Source: Vallitalea okinawensis
GTDB lineage: Bacteria; Bacillota; Clostridia; Lachnospirales; PQDH01
DNA: 64,000 nt
Assembly: GCF_002964605.1 (NCBI RefSeq)
Contig: NZ_PQDH01000013.1
Coordinates: 1-64,000, forward strand
Direction: 5' to 3'
Shown here: piece after piece, positions 16,524-26,626 of the stretch
How positions within the stretch are numbered: position 1 is the stretch's first letter
How the letters are laid out: each line of letters begins with the position of its first letter
Program-made: the position numbers and the translations under genes
Notes under the pieces: generated by a model
What the model was told of the DNA's origin: nothing
The model's database searches: none
What the model saw: the letters and a program-made list of their open reading frames with translations, nothing else

Positions 16524-17240
16524 TTACAGAGGTCTCTTTTTAATTTTACTTGGTTTTCTTGGATATTTCAATGGTGTTTCATTAACTTTATTAATAATGA
16601 CTAAATTGTGTTTAAGATCACTGAAGGGTATGTCTATATATTTAATTTCTTCGATTTCCCCTCCTAAAATCTGGATTGCGTCTCTAGCATTATTTATTTC
16701 CTCGGAAATAGAAGGACCTTTTAACGAGATAAATTTACCACCGGTTTTAACGAAAGGTAAACAGTACTCTGTTAACACAGCTAAATCAGCTACAGCTCTC
16801 GATACACTTAGATCAAACTGTTCTCGATATAGCTCATTCTGTGCTGCATCCTCAGCTCTACTGTGTACGCACTGAACTTTTTCTAAGTCTAATACTCTAA
16901 CGACCTCATTGAGGTAATTAATACGCTTATTTAATGCGTCAATAGCTGTTAACTCAATTTTAGGATGTGCAATTTTTAATGGAAAACCAGGAAAGCCTGC
17001 TCCTGTTCCAACATCCACTACTTTTAAAGATTGATTAAAATCATGCCCCGCGCAAACGCTTATAGAATCTAAGAAGTGCTTAATATAGACATCTTCTAAC
17101 TCTGTAATGGCTGTTAAATTAATTTTTTCATTCCATTCAACTAAAAGTTGATAATATTGATGAAACTGTTTCACTTGATCATCACTTATAATAACTTCTA
17201 AATTTTTGCATCCCTCAACTAAAATATCTTTATGATTCAT
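16524..17240 (-). CDS. rsmG: 16S rRNA (guanine527-N7)-methyltransferase RsmG
   Basis: SAM-dependent methyltransferase of about 238 residues that modifies G527 of 16S rRNA; loss gives low-level streptomycin resistance in other bacteria. The SAM loop VVDVGTGAGFPGFPLKI and the SLKGPSISEEI segment match the family, as do NLTAITELEDVYIKHFLDS near the N-terminus and the basic C-tail KIKKRPL. The Met at 17240 follows GAGGG; a longer reading frame starts inside mnmG. It begins 1 bp after the mnmG stop, so they share an operon. Confidence 0.95.
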   Translation of the reverse strand: MNHKDILVEGCKNLEVIISDDQVKQFHQYYQLLVEWNEKINLTAITELEDVYIKHFLDSISVCAGHDFNQSLKVVDVGTGAGFPGFPLKIAHPKIELTAIDALNKRINYLNEVVRVLDLEKVQCVHSRAEDAAQNELYREQFDLSVSRAVADLAVLTEYCLPFVKTGGKFISLKGPSISEEINNARDAIQILGGEIEEIKYIDIPFSDLKHNLVIINKVNETPLKYPRKPSKIKKRPL

Positions 17241-17241
17241 A

Positions 17242-19137
17242 CTATCCCTCGTCTTTACTTTTTCTACGTGATTGCTCCATATAAACAAGTAATACTGAAA
17301 TATCTGCTGGAGATACTCCAGAAATACGAGAAGCTTGACCTACAGAGCGTGGTCTCACCTCACTGAGTTTTTGACGGGCTTCAATACGTAGTCCTTGGAT
17401 TGAATGATAGTCAATTATCTCAGGTATATATTTTCGCTCAAGCTTTTTGAATTGCTCCACTTGCTTCATTTGACGGCTAATATAGCCCTCGTATTTAAGC
17501 TGAATATAAACTTGTTCCTTTACCTCATCAGATAGTTCCACTCTGTCTGGATCAATAATAGCAATTCTTTCATAGTCCAATTCAGGACGCTTCAGTAGTT
17601 CAGCCAAAGTGGCTCCAGACTTCAATGTAGAGCTTCCTTGTTTTTCTAAAAATTGCTGTACCTCTACTGTAGCACCAATGGTCTTTTTCATTAAACGTTG
17701 TATTTCACCATTAATTTGACTTCTTTTTTCTTCTAATTTTGAATAACGCTCTTCGTTTATTAACCCGACCTCAAAACCTTTTTCAGTTAATCGAAGATCC
17801 GCATTATCTTGTCTCAATAAGAGACGGTATTCTGCACGTGATGTCATCATACGATAAGGTTCATTAGTACCCTTTGTAACTAAATCATCAATTAAAACAC
17901 CAATATACGCTTCTGAACGGTCAAGTACTAATGGTTCTTCCCCTTTAATCTTCAAAGCGGCATTTATACCTGCAATTAAACCCTGCGCAGCTGCTTCTTC
18001 ATAACCTGAGCTACCATTAAATTGCCCAGCACTGAATAAACTATTGACAGTTTTGAATTCAAGGGTTGATTTCAATTGCAATGGATTAATACAGTCATAC
18101 TCAATGGCATAACCAGTTCGCATGATTTCACAATTTTCTAAACCCGGTATAGTTCTTAACATATCTCTCTGCACATCTTCTGGTAAAGAACTGGACATTC
18201 CCTGAACATAATATTCATTCGTAAACTCGCCTTCTGGCTCTAAGAAAAGCTGATGACGATCTTTATCAGCAAACCTAACGATTTTATCTTCAATAGAAGG
18301 ACAATAACGTGGTCCAGTCCCTTCTATATCACCACCGTATAGAGGAGAACGATCTAAATTATTTCTAATAATCCTATGGGTTTCATTGTTTGTATAGGTT
18401 AACCAACAAGGAATTTGATCACGCATGATATCTTCTGCTTTGTTAGTGAATGAAAAGGGAACTATTTTTTCATCCCCTTCTTGTATCTCCATCTTGGTAA
18501 AATCAATGGTACGAGCATCAATACGAGCTGGGGTTCCTGTCTTAAATCGATACAGTTCCAATCCTAACTCTCTAAGCGATTCTGATAGGTTATTAGCAGC
18601 TTGTAAACCATTTGGACCACTATTAATACTAACCTCTCCGTAGATACAACGAGCTTTTAAATAAGTCCCTGATGCTATAATAACAGCTTTACAAGGATAG
18701 AAAGCTCCTGATATGGTCTCTATGCCAATCACTTGATCCTCTTCAACAACGACCTTTGATACTTCACCTTGACGTATATAAAGATTATCCGTATTTTCTA
18801 AAACCTGTTTCATTTCTTTTTGATAAGCGAACTTATCAGCTTGAGCTCTTAATGAATGAACAGCAGGTCCTTTACCTGTATTCAACATACGGGATTGTAT
18901 AAAGGTACGATCAATATTTTTACCCATTTCGCCACCTAGGGCATCTATTTCTTTAACCAAATGTCCTTTTGATGTCCCTCCGATACTAGGGTTACAAGGC
19001 ATCATGGCAATACTATCTAAGTTTACAGCAAAGACAATCGTATTAAGCCCCATCCTTGCAGTTGCTAAAGCTGCTTCACATCCTGCATGACCTGCACCAA
19101 TAACAACAACATCGACTTCTTTATCTTTATAAATCAT
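17242..19137 (-). CDS. mnmG: tRNA uridine-5-carboxymethylaminomethyl modification enzyme MnmG
   Basis: FAD enzyme of 631 residues that, with MnmE, forms the cmnm5 group at wobble U34 of several tRNAs. It has [17 protein letters not shown] (FAD site), [20 protein letters not shown] and the catalytic-Cys-bearing segments around [11 protein letters not shown] and [12 protein letters not shown]. The C-terminal helical domain ends with [17 protein letters not shown], typical for GidA. AAGGGG lies before the ATG. It is upstream of rsmG and downstream of mnmE, as in most Firmicutes. Confidence 0.97.
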   Translation of the reverse strand: MIYKDKEVDVVVIGAGHAGCEAALATARMGLNTIVFAVNLDSIAMMPCNPSIGGTSKGHLVKEIDALGGEMGKNIDRTFIQSRMLNTGKGPAVHSLRAQADKFAYQKEMKQVLENTDNLYIRQGEVSKVVVEEDQVIGIETISGAFYPCKAVIIASGTYLKARCIYGEVSINSGPNGLQAANNLSESLRELGLELYRFKTGTPARIDARTIDFTKMEIQEGDEKIVPFSFTNKAEDIMRDQIPCWLTYTNNETHRIIRNNLDRSPLYGGDIEGTGPRYCPSIEDKIVRFADKDRHQLFLEPEGEFTNEYYVQGMSSSLPEDVQRDMLRTIPGLENCEIMRTGYAIEYDCINPLQLKSTLEFKTVNSLFSAGQFNGSSGYEEAAAQGLIAGINAALKIKGEEPLVLDRSEAYIGVLIDDLVTKGTNEPYRMMTSRAEYRLLLRQDNADLRLTEKGFEVGLINEERYSKLEEKRSQINGEIQRLMKKTIGATVEVQQFLEKQGSSTLKSGATLAELLKRPELDYERIAIIDPDRVELSDEVKEQVYIQLKYEGYISRQMKQVEQFKKLERKYIPEIIDYHSIQGLRIEARQKLSEVRPRSVGQASRISGVSPADISVLLVYMEQSRRKSKDEG

Positions 19138-19268
19138 GTTATTTCCCCTTATTCTATATCTATGATTTCAGGATCATAAGTAAATTTCATCTTATTTCAT
19201 ATAGCATATAGTATTCGATTGACTTTTGATACCTAAATCATCTATTGAACTAAATGAATGTTAATCAC

Positions 19269-20648
19269 CTATTTACCAAGACAGAACTGACTAAAGATCT
19301 GATCAATAATACTATCACTGACTGAATCCCCAGTAATCTCCCCTAGAGATTCATAGCAATTCTTTAGATCAATAGCAAAACAATCTTCTGGCATTCCTAT
19401 AACAATAGAGTCTAACACATTCATCAAACTCTCTTTAGCCTTTAATAACGCATCCTTATGCCGTACATTGGTAATGTATGTGTTTTCATTAACATCAATA
19501 TTTCCCATCAAGAACATGTCTTTTAATAGGAAAGAAAAATTATCAAGACCAACCTCATCTTTTGCTGAAATTTCAACATAGGATGCATGGTGTAATTTTG
19601 ACTTAACCATCTGTAAATCCAGTTGACGCGGAAGATCACTTTTATTAAATACTATAATGGATTTTTTATCCTTAATCAACTCCATTATGGTTAGATCTTC
19701 ATCTGTTAACTTTGATGATAAGTCCAACACTAGAATAGCTAAATCTGCTCTATCAACATATTCTTTAGATTTCTCTACACCTATTTGTTCCACAATATCC
19801 TCTGTTTGACGTATACCAGCTGTATCGAAAATCCTTAGTGGGACGCCATCGATATTAACAAATTCTTCTAGAACATCCCTTGTTGTACCAGGAATCTCAG
19901 TAACAATAGCCCTTTGTTCTCTTAATAAAGCATTCATAAAGGAAGATTTACCTACATTGGGTTTACCAACTATAACTGTTATAATTCCTTCTTTTATAAT
20001 TTTTCCTGAATCAGCTGTTTTTAATAAGGTATCAATAGATTCCATAAGCTGTCTTGAATCCTTATCTATTTTATCCTCTGTCAAGTGTTCTATATCATAC
20101 TCAGGATAATCGATAGAGGCTTCAATATGTGCTATCATTTCTATCAATTGACTTCTTAAGCCATTGATTTTATGGGTTAAGCTACCTTCTAATTGACCAA
20201 CAGAGGTTTTGAGTGCTAAATCTGTTTTAGAATTAATAATATCCATGACAGCTTCAGCCTGAGATAAATCAATTCTTCCATTTAAGAAAGCTCGTTTGGT
20301 AAACTCACCTGGTTCTGCCAATCTCGCTCCATAACGGAGAAGTAATTGTAAAATATTCTGAATGACGATCATACCACCATGACAGTTAATTTCAATGACA
20401 TCTTCTCTGGTATAGGTATGAGGTGCTTTCATTAGCATGACTAAAACTTCATCTATTATTAAATCTTCTTCTGGATCTTTGACATGACCGTAATATATTC
20501 TATGGCTAGAAAGCTCCTTAAGTAGCTTATTTTTCTTACTAATAAATATCTGATCAACAACTTCTATAGCTGTATCACCTGAAACACGTACTATTCCAAC
20601 ACCTCCTGATCCTGCTGGAGTTGAAATACCAACTATTGTATCACTCAT
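19269..20648 (-). CDS. mnmE: tRNA modification GTPase MnmE
   Basis: GTPase partner of MnmG, 459 residues. The N-terminal tetrahydrofolate-binding domain begins DTIVGISTPAGSGGVGIVRVSG in two parts. The G domain has GKPNVGKSSFMNALL (G1), the arginine-finger-like loop EIPGTTRDVLEE, DTAGIR (G3) and NKSD (G4). The C-terminus is FSQFCLGK, matching the CxGK end with the catalytic Cys. The Met at 20648 follows AAGGTG; the longer frame from 20693 has no site. mnmG follows after 131 bp. Confidence 0.96.
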   Translation of the reverse strand: MSDTIVGISTPAGSGGVGIVRVSGDTAIEVVDQIFISKKNKLLKELSSHRIYYGHVKDPEEDLIIDEVLVMLMKAPHTYTREDVIEINCHGGMIVIQNILQLLLRYGARLAEPGEFTKRAFLNGRIDLSQAEAVMDIINSKTDLALKTSVGQLEGSLTHKINGLRSQLIEMIAHIEASIDYPEYDIEHLTEDKIDKDSRQLMESIDTLLKTADSGKIIKEGIITVIVGKPNVGKSSFMNALLREQRAIVTEIPGTTRDVLEEFVNIDGVPLRIFDTAGIRQTEDIVEQIGVEKSKEYVDRADLAILVLDLSSKLTDEDLTIMELIKDKKSIIVFNKSDLPRQLDLQMVKSKLHHASYVEISAKDEVGLDNFSFLLKDMFLMGNIDVNENTYITNVRHKDALLKAKESLMNVLDSIVIGMPEDCFAIDLKNCYESLGEITGDSVSDSIIDQIFSQFCLGK

Positions 20649-20998
20649 CAAAATAATCACCTTCATATCTATTGAATTTAATATTTGATACAATTTTTTG
20701 TTTATTATTCTATTATTTCATTATTTACAATTTACCTTTTGCTAAGAAAGAACTACATATTTTGTTGTCTATTCATAAAGTGCTATTTTTATATTATTCG
20801 AAATTTACTACTATTCTATAAGAGAAATAATACTTTTGTGTTAAACATTTAAGTAGCCCGCATCGTTATTATAATTTCATAATAATTTTGCGGGCTAAAT
20901 TATTATTAACATTTACACTCGTTCACTAACTTACTACCTGTTATAACCAACTAGATCCATTGAACCTCACTTATTTATAAGCAAATTCAACTTAAAGT
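20649..20998. other. 350-bp gene-free gap between jag and mnmE
   Basis: AT-rich DNA with one feature, the hairpin at 20854-20897. It should hold the mnmE promoter on the minus strand, but none was clear. Confidence 0.5.
20854..20897 (-). terminator. Long hairpin after jag
   Basis: An outer 9-bp GC-rich stem (TAGCCCGCA with TGCGGGCTA) encloses an inner ATTATTAT/ATAATAAT stem. It lies between jag and mnmE. No long T run follows; it is a probable terminator of the yidC-jag transcript or an RNA-end stabiliser. Confidence 0.6.
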
Positions 20999-21628
20999 CT
21001 ATTTTCTTCTAGCAGGTGTAATGATAACACGTCTATAAGGTTCGTCACCTTCACTATGTGTATCAACACCCCTATCATTTTGTAATGCTGAATGAATAAT
21101 GCGTCTCTCAAAAGGATTCATAGGTTCAAGAGAAACTTTCTTACCTGTAGTTTTTACCTTCTTTGCTAAACTTTTTGCTAAATTTTCAAGTGTTTCTTTT
21201 CTTCTACTTCGATAGCTTTCAGTATCAATCTTAACACGTATATAACTCTTCGTTTTCTTATTAACAACTAAGCTAACTAAATACTGAAGGGAATCTAATG
21301 TACTACCTCTTTTACCAATAAGAATTCCCATATTATCGCCACTAAGGTCAATAAAAAGCTGGTTCTTTTCATCAAATTTACTATCAATTTGAACAAATAA
21401 ACCCATTTGTCTAAATATGTCTTTCAAAAAAGCTTCCGCAATTTCTTTAGGATCAGCTTTCTTTGATACTCTTACAATTGCTTGCTTAGCGCCGAATAAT
21501 CCTAAAATACCTTTTGAACCTTCACTAATAACTTCAATATCAACTTGATCACTTGTAGTACCTAGTTGAATTAATGCTTCCATTATTGCATCATCAACGG
21601 TACGACCAGTCTTTTCAATATAATCCAT
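20999..21628 (-). CDS. jag: RNA-binding protein Jag (KhpB, SpoIIIJ-associated)
   Basis: RNA-binding regulator of 209 residues linked to cell elongation and division control in Gram-positives. The N-terminal Jag domain has GRTVDDAIMEALIQLG and the conserved GSKGILGLFG. The KH domain shows GILIGKRGSTLDSLQYL. The C-terminal R3H motif RRIIHSALQND is followed by EPYRRVIITPARRK. AGGGGG lies before the ATG. It starts 26 bp after the yidC stop in the same orientation and is the usual partner of yidC. Confidence 0.96.
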   Translation of the reverse strand: MDYIEKTGRTVDDAIMEALIQLGTTSDQVDIEVISEGSKGILGLFGAKQAIVRVSKKADPKEIAEAFLKDIFRQMGLFVQIDSKFDEKNQLFIDLSGDNMGILIGKRGSTLDSLQYLVSLVVNKKTKSYIRVKIDTESYRSRRKETLENLAKSLAKKVKTTGKKVSLEPMNPFERRIIHSALQNDRGVDTHSEGDEPYRRVIITPARRK

Positions 21629-21654
21629 TCACATTAACCCCCTTAGTGTAACCA

Positions 21655-22881
21655 CTACTCTTGGTTAGATGGCTTTTTATCTTCTTTATTAGTAGTATCC
21701 TTATTACTTTGTGCTTTATCTATCGGCTTTTTATTTTGATTACTTGATGGCTTTTTCTTATTATTTGATCCCTGAGGATTCTTTTTCTTTTTAGCTCCTG
21801 AAGACTTTGTAGCATCTTCAGCTAATTTACGTTTACGAGCTGCTGCTCTCTTTGCTTTCATTTTACGCTCTTGTTCAAGTCTTTCTTCTTCCTCTTTGTC
21901 CATAATTTTATTGATAATAGCTTGTTGAACAATTTGGAAAACGTTACTTGTAATCCAATATACAGATAAACCTGCTGGTGTTGTCGCTGAGATAAAGATC
22001 ATCATAACAGGGAATACCATGTTCATAATTTTTTGAGTTTGTTGAGCTGTATCATTCTCAGGTTGCTTTGCATTCTTCGCCTTTGAACGTGCCATCATCA
22101 ATCTCGATTGTAGGAAAGTTGCTCCACCGGCTATTAGGGGAATGATAATACCTGGGAATCCCCATCCTGGGGCAACAGATAAATCAAAAATTCCTAGAGT
22201 CAATGTGATTTGCTTAGCATTAACTAATGCAGTTTCAATTTGACCTTGTAATGCAGGGAATGAACCATAGAACTCTGCCCACTGATCAGGAGTAAACTGA
22301 TAAACAACATCAATGATCTTCGTCGCCATTGCAGGATCAAAATCCTGAACATATATACTATAAGTCTCTTGCATTTGTTGAATTAATGCTGCACCACCAT
22401 CTGCACTCAAAATAATTTCAGCAATATTTGTATAGATCATATTCAGTTGATCAATATAAGCTGGTGCATATCTAAACAATTGATACAATGCTAGGAAGAT
22501 TGGAAACTGGATAAACAATGGTAAACAGCCACTAAAAGGACTGGCATTATTCTTTTTATAAAGCTGTTGCATTTCCATTTGCATCTTTTGCTGAGATTCA
22601 GGATCTTTTTTATTTTCATATTTCTTTTGCAACTTTTGTATTTTCGGTTGTATCAACTGCATTTTACGCATTGATTTTTGCTGCTTAATCATCATTGGCA
22701 TCATTAAGAACTTAACTAACAATGTGAAAACAATAATCGAAATAGCCAATGAATTAGCTGGCGTTAGGGAATAAACCAAATCAAAAATAAAATTCATAAT
22801 GTATGCAAACACATTTGCAATTGGACCAATTAGAAATGAGTCCGACTGTGTTAGCATTGCTACGGGCAACATAACGTTCAC
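21655..22881 (-). CDS. yidC: Membrane protein insertase YidC (SpoIIIJ/OxaA1 type)
   Basis: Inserts and folds membrane proteins alone or with SecYEG; 408 residues. The five-helix core includes the cytoplasmic coiled hairpin (KQQKSMRKMQLIQPKIQKL), NNASPFSGCLPLFIQFPIF and the last helices PVMMIFISATTPAGLSVYW. It has an unusual periplasmic insert between helices (about residues 145-225). The tail is long and Lys-rich (KKKKNPQGSNNKKKPSS), useful for ribosome contact. The start is a GTG with GGAGG 9 bp upstream. There is no lipobox, unlike Bacillus SpoIIIJ. Confidence 0.95.
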   Translation of the reverse strand: MNVMLPVAMLTQSDSFLIGPIANVFAYIMNFIFDLVYSLTPANSLAISIIVFTLLVKFLMMPMMIKQQKSMRKMQLIQPKIQKLQKKYENKKDPESQQKMQMEMQQLYKKNNASPFSGCLPLFIQFPIFLALYQLFRYAPAYIDQLNMIYTNIAEIILSADGGAALIQQMQETYSIYVQDFDPAMATKIIDVVYQFTPDQWAEFYGSFPALQGQIETALVNAKQITLTLGIFDLSVAPGWGFPGIIIPLIAGGATFLQSRLMMARSKAKNAKQPENDTAQQTQKIMNMVFPVMMIFISATTPAGLSVYWITSNVFQIVQQAIINKIMDKEEEERLEQERKMKAKRAAARKRKLAEDATKSSGAKKKKNPQGSNNKKKPSSNQNKKPIDKAQSNKDTTNKEDKKPSNQE

Positions 22882-22996
22882 TTACCTATTCCTCCTCATG
22901 TAAAATCAAAGATGTAATCCTTACTATTATATCATATAATCCAGCATTTACCTAGGACAAACTCCTCTCTCCTTAAAAAGTGAACCTTTCACTTCA

Positions 22997-23218
22997 TTAA
23001 GGTACAGGATCATATCCTCCAGGATGAAAAGGATGACATTTTAATATTCTTTTTACAGCTAAATAACCACCCTTTAACGCACCATGCTTAGAAACTGCTT
23101 CATACGCATAGTGTGAACAAGTAGGTTGAAACCTACAACTTGGCGGTTTATGTGGTGAAATACACTTTTGATAAAATTTAATTAAGAACAAAAAAATCTT
23201 TTTAAGTATCTGTTTCAT
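22997..23218 (-). CDS. yidD: Membrane protein insertion efficiency factor YidD
   Basis: A 73-residue peripheral membrane protein thought to assist YidC. It has the family's Cys-rich core [18 protein letters not shown] and the C-terminal [12 protein letters not shown], behind an N-terminal amphipathic basic helix. AAAGGTGAT precedes the ATG. It sits between rnpA and yidC as is usual. Confidence 0.95.
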   Translation of the reverse strand: MKQILKKIFLFLIKFYQKCISPHKPPSCRFQPTCSHYAYEAVSKHGALKGGYLAVKRILKCHPFHPGGYDPVP

Positions 23219-23239
23219 GAAATCACCTTTTTTGAATGC

Positions 23240-23578
23240 TCATCGATTTATAAGACCATGTCTTCTTAATAAATGTATTAAAGATTTAGAAATATCATGA
23301 TAGCTTTTACCTTTAGAGTTGACTCGAGCTATGACAACTAAATCATATCCCGTATTAATCAGATCTTCATTTAAGCGATAACTTTCACGAATCAATCTGG
23401 TTACTCTGCTTCTAACAACACTATTACCGACTTTTTTGCTTACCGATATACCTAATCGATTATATGTATTGTCATTTTTTAAAATATACATTACTAGATT
23501 ACTATCTGCTAAAGAGCGACCTTTTCCATACATGCGACGAAAGTCTTTCCTTTTTTTTAATGATTCAGTCTTTTTCAT
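23240..23578 (-). CDS. rnpA: Ribonuclease P protein component
   Basis: Protein subunit of RNase P, 112 residues, that helps the RNA cut 5' leaders of pre-tRNA. The RNR motif region is NSVVRSRVTRLIRESYR, and RLGISVSKKVG is the central strand. It begins MKKTESLKKRKDF. The Met at 23578 has GGAG 6 bp upstream; a TTG 4 codons earlier is not needed. yidD follows after 21 bp. Confidence 0.96.
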   Translation of the reverse strand: MKKTESLKKRKDFRRMYGKGRSLADSNLVMYILKNDNTYNRLGISVSKKVGNSVVRSRVTRLIRESYRLNEDLINTGYDLVVIARVNSKGKSYHDISKSLIHLLRRHGLINR

Positions 23579-24014
23579 TACTAGCTCCAAATCCTCTTCA
23601 AATAAAGTGATTAGTTCTAAAAGTAGCGAGATAACTTTTAGTGTTAATCATAAGTAGTATCTTCTAAAGTTCTTACTTGATTACTAATATATATTTATTC
23701 AATACTCCCCTATTTTATAGTTCACAAGAATATGCTCTCTATATGAATTATTTCATAAACCCAATGTTTTTAATCGAAATTAATTAAAAATATGTTAGGA
23801 AAGTCTCATTTACATCATGCATACAAATGATCATATGCTTACGGCTAATCAATTTTCATATAAATATCTTTGAATTTTATAATAAAGTTACTTAATTATT
23901 ATAAATTTCGTTTCACTACCTTGATCGAATAAGTTGAACATTACTGGACTATAATAGGCTATATATCATTCATGATAACTTATCCAGCATCAAATTAACA
24001 TAGAATTCAAATTA
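23579..24014. other. Gene-free spacer between rnpA and rpmH
   Basis: About 440 bp of AT-rich DNA with no convincing reading frame. It should hold a separate rnpA promoter on the minus strand, but no clear -35/-10 pair was found. Confidence 0.5.
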
Positions 24015-24055
24015 AAGCAGGAAAATATAGTTACTAACTATATATCTTCCTGCTT
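24015..24055 (-). terminator. Second hairpin downstream of rpmH
   Basis: AAGCAGGAA and TTCCTGCTT form the base of a long stem that continues through ATATAGTTA/TAACTATAT, followed by TTTAATTTG on the minus strand. It is probably a back-up terminator for rpmH. Confidence 0.65.
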
Positions 24056-24113
24056 CAACTTATTCATCTCAAACATATAATTAGGTAGAAACTCGATTTT
24101 TGCTTCTAATAAT

Positions 24114-24137
24114 ACAAAAGACCACATTGCTGCGGCC
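24114..24137 (-). terminator. Intrinsic terminator directly after rpmH
   Basis: On the minus strand GGCCGCA, a GCAA tetraloop and TGTGGTC (two wobbles) are followed by TTTTG. The first base overlaps the rpmH stop codon. Confidence 0.75.
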
Positions 24138-24271
24138 TAAGCTGACAATACTTTTCTACCTTTTGCTCTTCTTCTTGCTAGCACTTTTCTACCGTTAGAA
24201 GTTCTCATTCTTTTTCTGAAACCGTGTTCTCTTTTTCTTTGTCTTTTTTTAGGTTGGTAAGTTCTTTTCAT
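24137..24271 (-). CDS. rpmH: 50S ribosomal protein L34
   Basis: A 44-residue, highly basic ribosomal protein, [18 protein letters not shown] to GRKVLSA, which is the canonical bacterial L34. GGAGGTG lies 6 bp before the ATG. It has its own consensus promoter (24342-24370) and a terminator at its end. It marks the start of the minus-strand arm of the origin cluster. Confidence 0.97.
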   Translation of the reverse strand: MKRTYQPKKRQRKREHGFRKRMRTSNGRKVLARRRAKGRKVLSA

Positions 24272-24341
24272 TCAAGGCACCTCCTTCAACCGCAAGTATT
24301 CTCTATTTATATATCTTATTAGCCTAATGAGCACTATTTTT

Positions 24342-24370
24342 ATTATAGTAAATAAGCTTCTCATAGTCAA
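24342..24370 (-). promoter_or_regulatory. rpmH promoter
   Basis: On the minus strand TTGACT (24370-24365), a 17-bp spacer and TATAAT (24347-24342). The leader is about 65 nt. From 24371 to 24640 the DNA is AT-rich without other recognised features. Confidence 0.85.
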
Positions 24371-24642
24371 GAAAATGTTTTACAATTTCCATAATTTTTA
24401 AGTCTATTTTATCCTAACCACTTTATTGTCTCATAATACCCTCAAAAAAATACATTAATCTAAATGAGTTTTACTTATATAATTAGGTTCAATTTTTATT
24501 GCTTAATTAACAAATTATATGAGCAAATAACAGGGTGAAGTATAAAAAATTTCTAAACTATACGAGGATTCTTCTTAATTTATCAAATTACCCCACCTTT
24601 ATACACACATTTTTATTGTTAATAACTTTTAATCCCTATTGC

Positions 24643-24905
24643 TTATCCACAGAAAATTTGATATTATATATAAAGGTATGTGGATATGTATATATCCTTT
24701 TTTTATCCACAAATTGTGTATAACTCTGTGGATATATTTTTTTGACTTAAAAATAATGCGCTTATATAAAGAAATTATGTCTCTTAATAACTTTATGCAC
24801 AGTATTAAGATTCTTATGCGCACTTAATGCCCTTATTTTGACCCAATTTTGACTATGAACATAAAAGATACAAGTTATCAACAAGTGTTAATAATATGTG
24901 CATAA
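24643..24905. other. oriC: oriC, upstream DnaA-box cluster
   Basis: At least eight 9-mers close to TTATCCACA occur on both strands before dnaA. Perfect copies lie at 24643-24651 and 24703-24711. Near copies lie at 24679, 24715 (TGTGTATAA), 24727, 24793 (TTATGCACA), 24875 (TTATCAACA) and 24897 (TGTGCATAA). The intervening DNA is AT-rich. This is the incA/incB-like half of a bipartite Firmicutes origin and probably also the dnaA autoregulatory region. Confidence 0.88.
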
Positions 24906-25013
24906 GTTATTAATACTATAGAATGATTAACTCTCGAAGAGTACTTTGATGAACTTCTTTTGCACTTTTTGCGTTTAATCATATAATAATTAATCCTTTT
25001 AGGGGGAAACGGG

Positions 25014-26363
25014 ATGAAAGACATTAATACAATATGGAGTAATGCTATGGAAGTATTACAAGAAGACCTAACTAATGTTGCTTTTAATGCCTGGTTTAAA
25101 GATTTAAAGCCTCTAGATCTTTCAGATAATACATTGATTATTGAAACAGGTAATGAACTAGCCAAGGATGTCATACCAAATAAATATAGTGACAAGATCC
25201 TGGAGATTTTACAAGAGTATGATGGCAACATTAATAATATTTCTATTGTATTAGAAGGTGAGTACCAAAAATCGACTGAAACCAAACAGACGTCTATTAA
25301 CTTCAATAGACAAATAAATAATGTCAATCCTACGCTTAATTTAAACCCAAAATATACTTTTGATACCTTCGTAGAAGGTAACAGTAATCGATTAGCCTAT
25401 GCAGCGTCAATAGCTGTTGCTGACTATCCTGCTCGTGCATATAATCCATTATTTATATGGGGTGGATCAGGACTTGGAAAAACTCACCTCATGCAATCAA
25501 TTGGTCATTATATTTTAGATGATGATCAATCTAAAAAAATTCTTTATGTTTCTGCAGAGACATTTATGAATGAGCTAATTGCCAGCATAACCAAATCAAC
25601 GAACTCCAAGTTTCGGGATAAATATCGTAAGATTGATATTTTACTTATTGATGATATACAGTTTCTAGGTGGTAAAGAAGGTACCCAAGATGAATTTTTT
25701 CATACCTTCAATACTTTATACGAAGCCAATAAGCAAATTGTCATATCAAGTGATCGACCACCTGAAGAAATAGAAAAGTTAGAAGAGCGTATACGATCTA
25801 GGTTCAAATGGGGTCTTATTGTTGATATTCAACAACCTGATTACGAAACCCGTGTGGCTATTTTAAGAAAAAAAGCAGAGCAAGATAACTTAACTGTAGA
25901 TCCTGCTGTGTTTGATTATATTGCTACTAATGTGGTTTCCAATATTAGAGAACTTGAAGGTGCACTAACTCGCATACTTGCCTTCTCCAAACTAGTAGGA
26001 CCTGGTCGAAAAATAGATCTTGAGTTAGCAATGGAGGCCTTAAAAGACTTTATGTTTAATGATGCACACAAGGCAATCACCGTTGATCTTATTCAAAAAG
26101 TTGTAGCTGAGCGTTACAATTTAAAATCAGAAGACCTTACTTCGAAAAAAAGAACGCGAAACATTGCCTTCCCAAGACAGATTGCAATGTACCTCTGTCG
26201 CCAATTAACAGAACTCTCATTACCTCAGATCGGAAAAGAATTCGGAGGTCGTGATCATACGACAATTATCCATGGTAACGAAAAAATTACGACAGATATG
26301 AAGGACAATGTAGAGCTTCAGAAGATTATTGAAGACCTAACCAAACAAATTACTGGCAAATAA
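25014..26363 (+). CDS. dnaA: Chromosomal replication initiator protein DnaA
   Basis: AAA+ initiator of 449 residues that binds DnaA boxes and opens oriC. Domain I lies at the N-terminus (WSNAMEVLQEDLTNVAFNAWF). A short linker follows, then domain III with Walker A GGSGLGKTHLMQSIG, Walker B ILLIDDIQFLGGKEG and the sensor/arginine residues LEERIRSRF. Domain IV carries the DNA-binding signature GGRDHTTIIHG. AGGGGG and CGGG precede the ATG. It is first on the plus-strand arm; both flanks hold DnaA boxes. Confidence 0.98.
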   Translation: MKDINTIWSNAMEVLQEDLTNVAFNAWFKDLKPLDLSDNTLIIETGNELAKDVIPNKYSDKILEILQEYDGNINNISIVLEGEYQKSTETKQTSINFNRQINNVNPTLNLNPKYTFDTFVEGNSNRLAYAASIAVADYPARAYNPLFIWGGSGLGKTHLMQSIGHYILDDDQSKKILYVSAETFMNELIASITKSTNSKFRDKYRKIDILLIDDIQFLGGKEGTQDEFFHTFNTLYEANKQIVISSDRPPEEIEKLEERIRSRFKWGLIVDIQQPDYETRVAILRKKAEQDNLTVDPAVFDYIATNVVSNIRELEGALTRILAFSKLVGPGRKIDLELAMEALKDFMFNDAHKAITVDLIQKVVAERYNLKSEDLTSKKRTRNIAFPRQIAMYLCRQLTELSLPQIGKEFGGRDHTTIIHGNEKITTDMKDNVELQKIIEDLTKQITGK

Positions 26364-26416
26364 TTCATTAAAATTCAATTATCAACACGGCTATGTTAAA
26401 TGACAGTTGATAGACC

Positions 26417-26580
26417 TGTGGACAAAAAATAATGAATGTTATATATGTTAACATTGTGGATAAGTGAATAAATAAAAATTATACTATCCACAATGTTATT
26501 CTTATGCACATTTCCACAGTTTATCGCTTTTTTTTGACTTATTCACAAATTAACAGGCCCTACTACTACTATTACTATAA
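26417..26580. other. oriC: oriC, dnaA-dnaN intergenic unwinding region with DnaA-trios
   Basis: DnaA boxes occur at 26417 (TGTGGACAA), 26455-26463 (TGTGGATAA, perfect), 26484 (CTATCCACA), 26502 (TTATGCACA), 26510 (ATTTCCACA) and 26539-26547 (TTATTCACA). The last is followed by a GGCCC cluster and then CTA CTA CTA CTA TTA CTA (26560-26577) and an AT-rich run. This box, GC-cluster and trio order matches the basal unwinding system described at the Bacillus subtilis origin. Confidence 0.85.
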
Positions 26581-26626
26581 ATAACCTTTATAAATAACTA
26601 TTTTTCTATGGAAGGAGTTACTCACA

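Noticed and set aside
24535-24827. Three overlapping reading frames of about 62-64 codons upstream of dnaA
   Set aside because: They lie in the AT-rich oriC DnaA-box region on both strands, with no ribosome binding sites and composition typical of noncoding AT-rich DNA.
24878-25327. 149-codon minus-strand frame over the dnaA start
   Set aside because: It is antisense to dnaA and to oriC boxes; it has no homologous look and no start signal.
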